Positions 1 to 5,780 of a stretch of 5,780 bases of DNA are shown piece by piece. Source of the stretch: Flavobacterium sp. (GTDB lineage Bacteria; Bacteroidota; Bacteroidia; Flavobacteriales; Flavobacteriaceae); contig DMHA01000189.1 in NCBI GenBank assembly GCA_003449615.1, positions 1-5,780 on the forward strand, in the 5' to 3' direction. The translations under genes and the position numbers were made by a program. A model generated the notes under the pieces. The model worked only from the letters and a program-made list of their open reading frames with translations, did not search any database and was not told the DNA's origin. Numbering within the stretch: position 1 is the stretch's first letter; each line of letters opens with the position of its first letter.

Positions 1-92
1 TTTTATCGGACAACAATGATTTATCATACAAAATTATACATTTATGCACAACTCTAATGCCAAATTTTTAATTTAGCCAAAAATTAATTTTT

Positions 93-1181
93 ATGAGTTC
101 AAAATCGATATTAAAAAAGTCATCTCTCACATTTTTAGAAAACTATCTTAATAATGCTTCGCCTACTGGATATGAAAGTTCGGGTCAAAAACTGTGGATG
201 GACTATGTAAAACCTTATGTAGATACATTTATCACAGATACTTATGGAACTGCTGTGGGAATCATTAATCCAAATGCGACATACAAAGTAGTAATTGAGG
301 GTCATGCCGATGAAATTTCTTGGTATGTGAATTATATTACAGATGATGGATTGATTTATGTAATTAGAAATGGTGGTTCAGATCATCAAATTGCACCATC
401 GAAAAGGGTAAATATCCATACCAAAAAAGGAATTGTGAAAGGTGTTTTTGGTTGGCCAGCCATTCATACTCGAAATAGAAGTAAGGAAGAAACACCAAAA
501 ATTGATAATTTATTTATTGATATTGGTTGTTCAAAAAAAGAAGAAGTAGATGCACTGGGCGTTCATGTAGGTTGCGTGATCACTTATCCTGACGAGTTTA
601 TGGTTTTGAACGAAAATAAATTTGTATGTCGCGCCATTGATAATCGAATGGGTGGATTTATGATTGCCGAAGTGGCTCGTTTGCTGCATGAAAATAAAAT
701 TAAACTGCCTTTCGGGTTGTATATTACCAATTCAGTGCAGGAAGAAGTGGGACTTCGTGGTGCTGAAATGATTACCAAAACCATCAAACCTAATGTTGCC
801 ATCATCACCGATGTTTGTCACGATTCTACTACTCCAATGATTGACAAGAAAATTGAAGGAGAAATAAAAATCGGAAAAGGCCCAGTAATTACTTATGCTC
901 CAGCGGTTCAGAATAATTTAAGGGAACTTATTTTAGATATTGCCAACGAAAAGAAGATTCCTTTTCAACGTTTGGCTTCTTCGAGAGTAACTGGAACTGA
1001 TACCGATGCTTTTGCTTATAGCAATGGAGGTGTTGCCTCGGCATTAATTTCACTACCTTTGAGATACATGCACACAACCGTTGAAATGGTGCATCGAGAA
1101 GATGTGGAAAACGTAATAAATTTAATTTATGAAACTTTATTAAAGATAGAAAACAATGAAACATTTTCTTATTTTAATTGA
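93..1181 (+). CDS. M42 family metallopeptidase (zinc/cobalt aminopeptidase, TET/FrvX-like)
   Basis: Predicted cytoplasmic dinuclear-metal aminopeptidase of family M42, which trims amino acids from the N-termini of short peptides and usually forms a dodecameric tetrahedral shell. All expected residues are visible in family order: the GHADEI motif gives H71 and D73, the AIDNRMGG motif gives bridging D183, QEEVGLRGA gives catalytic base E217 and ligand E218, ITDVCHD gives D240, and RYMHTTVE gives H327. The GTDTDAFA motif at residues 301-308 is the conserved GTD element near the active site. The length of 362 residues is normal for the family and there is no signal peptide or membrane segment. 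The ATG at 93 is preferred because the following residues (SLTFLENYLNNASPTGYE) are the expected N-terminal helix and ASPTG motif. No Shine-Dalgarno site is present and the leader is A/T-rich, as is normal for Bacteroidota. Databases often label such proteins endoglucanase, FrvX or YpdE; the exact substrate cannot be read from the sequence. It is separated by 165 bases from the next gene, so is probably monocistronic. Confidence 0.95.
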   Translation: MSSKSILKKSSLTFLENYLNNASPTGYESSGQKLWMDYVKPYVDTFITDTYGTAVGIINPNATYKVVIEGHADEISWYVNYITDDGLIYVIRNGGSDHQIAPSKRVNIHTKKGIVKGVFGWPAIHTRNRSKEETPKIDNLFIDIGCSKKEEVDALGVHVGCVITYPDEFMVLNENKFVCRAIDNRMGGFMIAEVARLLHENKIKLPFGLYITNSVQEEVGLRGAEMITKTIKPNVAIITDVCHDSTTPMIDKKIEGEIKIGKGPVITYAPAVQNNLRELILDIANEKKIPFQRLASSRVTGTDTDAFAYSNGGVASALISLPLRYMHTTVEMVHREDVENVINLIYETLLKIENNETFSYFN

Positions 1182-1268
1182 ACCGTTTACCCTAAGAATT
1201 GAAAAAATATCTTAATTTAATGTCAAAAAAAACTCCTTCTAAATTATTCAATAACCTATAAAATAATA

Positions 1269-1300
1269 TTTGTTTAATCTTCCAACAGCTTGTAATTTTG
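1269..1300 (+). promoter_or_regulatory. Bacteroidota-type promoter of the GYF_2 membrane protein gene
   Basis: TTTG at 1269-1272 (-33 element) is followed by exactly 20 bases and TAATTTTG at 1293-1300 (-7 element). This matches the known TTTG / TAnnTTTG pattern of the Bacteroidota primary sigma factor at every defined position and with ideal spacing. Transcription would begin around 1305-1308, giving a leader of about 40 bases before the ATG at 1347. It indicates that the downstream gene is transcribed independently of the peptidase gene. The start site is inferred from the motif. Confidence 0.75.
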
Positions 1301-1346
1301 AAGTTTAAAAAATGATTGTAGCTTAGAAAAAATCAATTGAAAAACA

Positions 1347-2069
1347 ATGAAAAAATACTATCTACATAACGGAACTGAAAGTAGTGGTCCATTTGATATA
1401 GAAGAATTAAAAGAAAAAAAAATCACCAAAAAAAGTCCCGTATGGTTCGAAGGAATGTTGCATTGGAAAACGGCTGGCGAAATACCCGAACTCAACCAAC
1501 TTTTTGTGACAAATCCCCCACCATATCCACTGTTTGAAACTGCCGAGACAACACCCAAAATAGCTACCAAAAAAGAAGCTCGTAAAATTCTGGGTTTGCC
1601 TAAAAATCTTTTTTTTATAGCTAGTGTTGCTATTATGCTATTGATTGTAATTAATGTTTTGAAAAATATTGAAGAAAATAGAAGCCGAGAATTAAGAATC
1701 AAAAATCATAAAACCGAAGTCGAAAACACCCAATTGGAACTCAAACAAAAGGAATTAGACGAACAAAAAATTCAAGCAATCATTCAAGAAAAAATTGATG
1801 CCGAAAGAACCTCTAGAGCATTGACCCAAAACGCAAACAACAGGCTTCTAAAAATAGTAAAACTATTGGCGGATTACCAAAATAATGTAATCGAAACGAA
1901 AAAAAAACTTCAAAACACGTCTGGTTTTAAGCTCTTGAGGACCGCCGAAGAAAAAAAACAACAAATGGATTTGTTGCAAAAAAATATTGACTCTTTCAAA
2001 AACGAAATAAATTTACTGAAAAATGAATCCAATCAGTTGAAACTAGAAATGGAGAAAATTCCGAATTAG
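1347..2069 (+). CDS. GYF_2 (DUF4339) domain membrane protein with C-terminal coiled coil
   Basis: Protein of unknown function. Residues 3-53 form a GYF_2/DUF4339 domain: YYLHNGTESSGPFDIEEL, then a VWFEGMLHWKTAGEIPEL segment with the family's conserved GPF, VW..GM..W and IPEL positions. GYF-like domains are generally thought to bind proline-rich peptides, so a protein-docking role is an inference. A short proline-rich linker (NPPPYP, 56-61) follows, then a basic stretch and a single hydrophobic helix at about 87-106 (NLFFIASVAIMLLIVINVLK). The remainder (107-240) is highly charged, rich in K, E, Q and N, with heptad-like Leu/Ile spacing, and is probably two coiled-coil segments (about 107-157 and 196-238) separated by a short break near TSGFKLL. 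There is no signal peptide. Charge on both sides of the helix is similar, so orientation is unclear; a cytoplasmic GYF_2 domain with the coiled coil outside is the simplest guess. The ATG is fixed by the domain starting at residue 3. No Shine-Dalgarno site is seen; a strong promoter lies just upstream. The gene is more A-rich than its neighbours, as expected from its lysine- and asparagine-rich composition. Confidence 0.85.
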   Translation: MKKYYLHNGTESSGPFDIEELKEKKITKKSPVWFEGMLHWKTAGEIPELNQLFVTNPPPYPLFETAETTPKIATKKEARKILGLPKNLFFIASVAIMLLIVINVLKNIEENRSRELRIKNHKTEVENTQLELKQKELDEQKIQAIIQEKIDAERTSRALTQNANNRLLKIVKLLADYQNNVIETKKKLQNTSGFKLLRTAEEKKQQMDLLQKNIDSFKNEINLLKNESNQLKLEMEKIPN

Positions 2070-2170
2070 TCAATATTTAGACCAAATTTACATTATTCTC
2101 AATTTCAAAACCTAAAAATGTCAATTTAAAGATATTTTCAAACAAAATAGTTTAATTATTATCATATAAA

Positions 2171-2202
2171 TTCGATAAATAGTGATTTTTTTTCAATATT
2201 TG
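2171..2202 (+). promoter_or_regulatory. Weak promoter candidate for the transglutaminase/DUF2126 gene
   Basis: TTCG at 2171-2174 and AATATTTG at 2195-2202 are separated by 20 bases. Each element differs by one base from the Bacteroidota consensus (TTTG and TAnnTTTG), but the spacing and distance to the ATG at 2238 mirror the stronger promoter at 1269-1300. In such A/T-rich sequence near-matches occur by chance, so this is tentative. Confidence 0.3.
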
Positions 2203-2237
2203 TAACTGTCAAATAATGCTTTAAAAAAAACTTTCCT

Positions 2238-5200
2238 ATGTCCATAAAAATAGCCATTTCGCACAAAACAGCTTACAAATTTGATCGAAGTGTAAAACTA
2301 TTTCCTCATATTTTTAGACTCAGACCTGCCGCACATTCCCGAACGGCTATTGAAGGATATTCTTTTAAGATTTATCCTGAAACTCACTTCATCAATTGGC
2401 AACAAGACCCTTTTGGAAATTATCAGGCGAGAGTGGTTTTTAACGAACCTACAACCGAATTAAGAGTCGAAGTGGAAATCATTGCCAAACTGAAAGTGAT
2501 TAATCCATTTGACTTTTTTGTAGAAGAATATGCAGAAACATTTCCTTTTGGTTATGATACTAATTTGTTTAAAGAATTATTTCCGTATTTAGAAGTAAAA
2601 GAAAAAGGAGAAAAATTTGACGCACTTGTTCATCAATTGTCTCAAATGAAAGATTTAAAAACAGTTGATTTTTTAGTTTACGCCAATCAGCTGGTTTATA
2701 ATACATTAAATTACAATATTCGCCTTGAAGTAGGTGTACAAACTAGCGAAGAAACACTAGAATTGCAGAGTGGTTCTTGTCGTGATTTTGCTTGGCTTTT
2801 AGTACAAGCCTTGCGAAGTATTGGCTTGGCAACGCGATTTGTTTCGGGTTATTTGGTACAATTAACTTCGGATGTGAAATCGCTGGATGGTCCTTCTGGA
2901 CCCGAAAATGATTTTACCGATTTGCACGCTTGGGTCGAGGTCTATTTGCCTGGCGCAGGTTGGATTGGACTTGACCCCACTTCGGGACTTTTTGCTGGCG
3001 AAGGACATATTCCGTTAAGTTGTACACCCGATTATGAAAGTGCTGCTCCCGTAACTGGTGCTACCGAAATTTGTCAAGTGGAATTTGAATTTGACAATAC
3101 CGTGACCCGAATTTATGAAGATCCAAGAGTGACCAAGCCATACTCCGAAAAGCAATGGCAGGATATTATGGAAGTGGGAAATGTGGTCGAAAAAGATTTA
3201 ATCGAAGGCGATGTCCGTTTGACAATGGGTGGCGAACCTACTTTTGTTTCCATCGACGATTTTGAATCTCCCGAATGGAATTCTACTGCCGATGGTCCTT
3301 TGAAACGAAAACTAGCTTATGATTTGGCTTTGCGATTGAAAGGTCGTTTTGCCCACGGAGGATTGCTTCATTTTGGTCAAGGAAAATGGTATCCGGGCGA
3401 ATTATTTCCGCGTTGGCAATATGCTTTATACTGGAGAAAAGACGGTTTGCCTATATGGAAAAACGATGCTTTGATTGCCAAAGAAGACGAAAAAAAATTT
3501 ACTTTTCACGATGCCGAACGTTTTGCCATTGAACTGACAAAATACTTGGGTATTGACATCAAAAATATAAATCCTACTTATGAAGATCCCATTTATTGGG
3601 CTTTGGAAGAAGGAAAATTGCCTGTAAATTTAGATCCGTTGGCAGTAAATCTGAAAGATTCTATTCAGCGACATACTTTGGCTAAATTGTTGGAAAAAGG
3701 CTTGAACAATCCTTCGGGTTTTGTTTTGCCGCTGAAATGGATTCACGAAACCCATAATTGGGTAAGCTGTGTCTGGGAATTCCGAAGAGGACAATGTTAT
3801 TTGATTCCGGGCAACTCCCCTATTGGCTTGCGTTTGCCTTTAGAATCTTTGCCAAAAGTTTCTAAAAACAAAAGAGAGCAACCCGTTTCCCGAAGTTTAT
3901 TCGAAGAGTTACCACCATTGGGCGATTATCATCAATCTTTAGAAGAAAGATATGGCAGTATTTCGCCAACTTATAAAGCGAATCTTGCTCCAAAATTAGG
4001 GGATGAAGAGGAAGAAGAAAAAGAACCCTTATTGTTTGAAGTTGAGACTTTTTCGACGGCAATGTGTGTGGAAGAACGAGACGGAATAATCTATGTTTTC
4101 TTACCTCCAACAGATTATTTGGAAACTTATTTAGACCTAATTGCTTCAGTAGAATCTACTGCCGAAAAATTGCAAATACCAGTTCGTATTGAAGGTTACC
4201 AACCCAAAACGGATTACCGCATCGAAAAAATGATGGTAACTCCTGATCCCGGCGTTATCGAAGTTAATGTGCATCCCGCAAAATCTTGGCAAGAAATTGT
4301 AGATCATACCACTGCTTTGTATGAAGAAGCTTTTCTTTCTCGTTTGGGAACCGATAAATTTATGGTCGATGGCCGCCATACGGGAACTGGTGGTGGAAAT
4401 CACGTGACATTGGGAGCTTCAAAACCTGAAGACAGTCCGTTGTTGCGAAGACCTGATTTGTTGCGGAGTTTGATTACCTATTGGCAACATCATCCTGTTT
4501 TGAGTTACCTTTTTGCAGGACCATTTATTGGACCAACGAGCCAAGCTCCACGAATTGATGAAGGTCGTGATGAGCGTTTGTATGAAATGGAAATCGCTTT
4601 TGAACAAATTCCAAGAGATAAAGACATTCCATTCTGGATGGTCGATCGAATTTTTAGAAATTTATTGACAGACATCACTGGAAATACCCATCGAACTGAG
4701 TTTTGCATCGACAAATTATACTCTCCAGATTCGCCCACAGGACGTTTGGGAATACTAGAATTGCGTGCTTTTGATATGCCGCCACACAAACACATGAACT
4801 TGGTTCAAAACCTCTTGGTGCGTTCCTTGGTTGCCAAATTTTGGAAGAATCCATACGAGAAAAAATTAGTGCGTTGGGGAACCGAATTGCACGATAAATT
4901 CCTGTTGCCACACTTCGCTTATCTCGATATGATTGATGTGGTGAATGATTTGAAAACCGCTGGTTATGATTTTGACATTTCGTGGTTCGACCCGTTTTTT
5001 GAGTTTAGATTTCCGCATCACGGTGGTATTACGGTGGATAATATTCAATTGGAAATCCGTTTGGGAATAGAGCCTTGGCACGTTTTGGGCGAAGAATTAT
5101 CCAGCAATGGCACGGCTCGTTTTGTAGATTCCTCCCTTGAAAGATTGCAAGTAAAAGTTTCTGGAATTATTCCTGATCGCCATATTTTGTTATGTAAAGG

Positions 5201-5642
5201 CTGTAGAATTCCCTTGAGAAGTACAGGAACTAAAGGCGAATATGTGGCTGGAATTCGATACAAAGCTTGGAATCCTCCGTCGGCTTTGCATCCTAATATT
5301 GGGGTCGATGTGCCACTGGTTTTTGATATTGTAGATACTTGGAACAATAAAGTCATTGGTGGTTGCACCTATTTTGTTTCGCATCCCGGAGGGCGAAGTT
5401 TTGATACGGTACCCATCAATAGTTATGAAGCTGAGTCAAGAAAAATTAGTCGTTTTTGGGATTTTGGTCATACGCCATCTGCCACTACAGAACAAAGTGC
5501 GCCAGTCATTGACACACCAACAGTTTCGAGATTTGTGGCTCAAAACAAAACCAATTTAAAACCCGATACACCCATAGAATTAGTCAATCCAGAATATCCA
5601 AATACTTTGGATTTAAGACATTATTGGGTGGCGAAGAAATAA
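2238..5642 (+). CDS. Transglutaminase-like domain fused to DUF2126 putative amidoligase
   Basis: Large two-module protein (1134 residues, usual for the family) probably acting on amide or peptide bonds; the true substrate is unknown. Residues 1-85 are the bacterial transglutaminase N-terminal domain (ISHKTAYKFDR, FRLRPAAHSR, DPFGN). Residues about 145-255 are the transglutaminase/cysteine-protease core with the full triad: C181 in SGSCRDFAW, H230 in DLHAWVEV and D246 in GLDPTSG. From about 320 to 1134 lies DUF2126, with motifs LTMGGEPTFVS (328-338), HFGQGKWYPGELFPRW (378-393), EVNVHP (675-680), GTGGGNHVTLG (716-726), GPFIGPTSQAPRIDEGRDER (761-780), TDITGNTHRTEFCIDKLYSP (811-830), LELRAFDMPPH (840-850) and LEIRLGIEPWHVLGEE (938-953). 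DUF2126 is classed in Pfam as a putative amidoligase related to the glutamine synthetase/GCS fold; ExNxH and the GxGGGxH motif would suit metal and ATP binding there (inference). A very acidic linker (588-596) occurs within DUF2126. No signal peptide or membrane helix, so cytoplasmic. The ATG leads directly into the N-terminal domain and lacks a Shine-Dalgarno site. Relatives usually neighbour a circularly permuted ATP-grasp protein and an alpha-E protein; neither is in this window. Confidence 0.93.
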   Translation: MSIKIAISHKTAYKFDRSVKLFPHIFRLRPAAHSRTAIEGYSFKIYPETHFINWQQDPFGNYQARVVFNEPTTELRVEVEIIAKLKVINPFDFFVEEYAETFPFGYDTNLFKELFPYLEVKEKGEKFDALVHQLSQMKDLKTVDFLVYANQLVYNTLNYNIRLEVGVQTSEETLELQSGSCRDFAWLLVQALRSIGLATRFVSGYLVQLTSDVKSLDGPSGPENDFTDLHAWVEVYLPGAGWIGLDPTSGLFAGEGHIPLSCTPDYESAAPVTGATEICQVEFEFDNTVTRIYEDPRVTKPYSEKQWQDIMEVGNVVEKDLIEGDVRLTMGGEPTFVSIDDFESPEWNSTADGPLKRKLAYDLALRLKGRFAHGGLLHFGQGKWYPGELFPRWQYALYWRKDGLPIWKNDALIAKEDEKKFTFHDAERFAIELTKYLGIDIKNINPTYEDPIYWALEEGKLPVNLDPLAVNLKDSIQRHTLAKLLEKGLNNPSGFVLPLKWIHETHNWVSCVWEFRRGQCYLIPGNSPIGLRLPLESLPKVSKNKREQPVSRSLFEELPPLGDYHQSLEERYGSISPTYKANLAPKLGDEEEEEKEPLLFEVETFSTAMCVEERDGIIYVFLPPTDYLETYLDLIASVESTAEKLQIPVRIEGYQPKTDYRIEKMMVTPDPGVIEVNVHPAKSWQEIVDHTTALYEEAFLSRLGTDKFMVDGRHTGTGGGNHVTLGASKPEDSPLLRRPDLLRSLITYWQHHPVLSYLFAGPFIGPTSQAPRIDEGRDERLYEMEIAFEQIPRDKDIPFWMVDRIFRNLLTDITGNTHRTEFCIDKLYSPDSPTGRLGILELRAFDMPPHKHMNLVQNLLVRSLVAKFWKNPYEKKLVRWGTELHDKFLLPHFAYLDMIDVVNDLKTAGYDFDISWFDPFFEFRFPHHGGITVDNIQLEIRLGIEPWHVLGEELSSNGTARFVDSSLERLQVKVSGIIPDRHILLCKGCRIPLRSTGTKGEYVAGIRYKAWNPPSALHPNIGVDVPLVFDIVDTWNNKVIGGCTYFVSHPGGRSFDTVPINSYEAESRKISRFWDFGHTPSATTEQSAPVIDTPTVSRFVAQNKTNLKPDTPIELVNPEYPNTLDLRHYWVAKK

Positions 5643-5656
5643 ATTTTTTAACTCAA

Positions 5657-5684
5657 ATTGCAAAGATTGCAAAGATTTCCAAAG
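5657..5684 (+). repeat. Short tandem repeat, ATTGCAAAG x2 plus a degenerate third copy
   Basis: ATTGCAAAG occurs at 5657-5665 and again directly at 5666-5674, followed by a diverged copy ATTTCCAAAG at 5675-5684. It begins 14 bases after the stop codon of the DUF2126 gene. Intergenic runs of related 'GCAAAGATT' units are familiar to me from flavobacterial genomes, where they look like dispersed intergenic repeats, but with fewer than three copies here the function is unknown and chance is possible. Confidence 0.55.
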
Positions 5685-5716
5685 TAAAAAAAAACATTAA
5701 TTTATTTTCTATCTTT

Positions 5717-5722
5717 AGGAGG
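5717..5722 (+). promoter_or_regulatory. Shine-Dalgarno-like AGGAGG ahead of a partial open frame
   Basis: A perfect AGGAGG stands at 5717-5722, while the three complete genes in the window have none. It abuts a GTG (5723) and lies 12 bases before an in-frame TTG (5735). Spacing is poor for both: zero for GTG, slightly long for TTG. It also overlaps a TATCTTTA at 5710-5717, one base off the -7 promoter consensus but with no -33 TTTG. It may be a ribosome binding site, part of a promoter, or chance. Confidence 0.3.
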
Positions 5723-5780
5723 GTGCACGACAAATTGCATTTTAAAAAAAACAGAACCCTAATTGAAATCCACTTCCCCA
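5723..5780 (+). CDS. Possible 5' end of a fourth gene, cut by the window edge (uncertain)
   Basis: From the GTG at 5723 the frame is open to the end of the window and reads VHDKLHFKKNRTLIEIHFP. No ATG is available between the DUF2126 stop and the edge, so the gene would need GTG or TTG (5735) as start. The frame is in fact open back to about 5642, so openness alone is weak evidence over such a short stretch. The segment RTLIEIHFP resembles the opening (K/R-x-LIE-x-x-FP) of DUF1156-type adenine-specific DNA methylases as I remember them, some of which belong to phage-defence loci. That rests on about nine residues and is only a hypothesis. It does not resemble the circularly permuted ATP-grasp or alpha-E partners expected beside DUF2126 proteins. 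Confidence 0.3.
   Translation, partial: MHDKLHFKKNRTLIEIHFP

Noticed and set aside
37..44. TACATTTA as the -7 element for the peptidase gene.
   Set aside because: The last base differs from TAnnTTTG and no TTTG-like -33 element occurs about 20 bases upstream.
29..64. Minus-strand promoter (TAATTTTG at 36-29 with TTTG at 64-61) for a gene to the left of the window.
   Set aside because: The -7 element matches but the spacer is 24 bases, longer than the usual 19-21, and no minus-strand gene is visible to support it.
1193..1214. Possible terminator hairpin TAAGA/TCTTA after the peptidase gene.
   Set aside because: Only five A/T-rich pairs with a 12-base loop and no U-run directly after it; not convincing. 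No clear terminator was found after the other genes either.
1312..1326. Four-codon upstream open frame (ATG ATT GTA GCT TAG) in the leader of the GYF_2 gene.
   Set aside because: Too short to separate from chance in A/T-rich leader, and it would start only a few bases after the predicted transcript start.
3862..4403. Antisense open frames inside the DUF2126 gene (3862-4110 and 4146-4403, and similar ones at 4419-5384).
   Set aside because: They lie opposite a gene with conserved domain motifs throughout, show no recognisable domains, and are explained as shadows of its codon use.
5356..5559. Plus-strand 67-codon frame within the end of the DUF2126 gene.
   Set aside because: Fully inside the larger gene in another frame, no domain signature, no start signals.
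5654..5739. Direct repeat CAAATTGCA at 5654-5662 and 5731-5739, as possible attachment or insertion-site duplication.
   Set aside because: Nine A/T-rich bases recurring 77 bases apart can arise by chance, and the intervening sequence has no inverted ends or mobile gene.

Overview
The window looks like a chromosomal segment of a member of the Bacteroidota, most likely a Flavobacterium or close relative. The evidence is an A+T-rich sequence, start codons without Shine-Dalgarno sites in A/T-rich leaders, one excellent match to the Bacteroidota promoter pattern (TTTG, 20 bases, TAnnTTTG), and proteins of flavobacterial character. There is no sign of plasmid, phage, IS or CRISPR sequence.

Layout, all genes on the + strand. 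1-92 is a non-coding leader. 93-1181 encodes an M42-family metallo-aminopeptidase with all metal and catalytic residues present. 1182-1346 is a spacer holding a near-perfect flavobacterial promoter (1269-1300). 1347-2069 encodes a small membrane protein with an N-terminal GYF_2 (DUF4339) domain, one transmembrane helix and a long coiled coil. 2070-2237 is a spacer with a weaker promoter candidate. 2238-5642 encodes a 1134-residue fusion of a transglutaminase-like cysteine protease/amidase module and a DUF2126 putative amidoligase module. 5643-5780 is a tail holding a short 9-base tandem repeat, an AGGAGG motif unusual for this phylum, and an open frame that runs off the end and may be the beginning of a fourth gene.

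The spacers of about 165 bases and the separate promoter candidates suggest that the three complete genes are separate transcription units rather than one operon. The first and third both act on peptide or amide bonds, but nothing in the sequence shows that they share a pathway. The third gene is the most interesting: its family is predicted to make and/or break amide bonds on an unknown peptide or protein substrate, usually together with a circularly permuted ATP-grasp protein and an alpha-E protein. Neither partner is present here. I do not see a clear, wholly new system; the leads are this orphan transglutaminase-amidoligase, the uncharacterised GYF_2 membrane protein beside it, and the unusual start region of the partial gene at the right edge.
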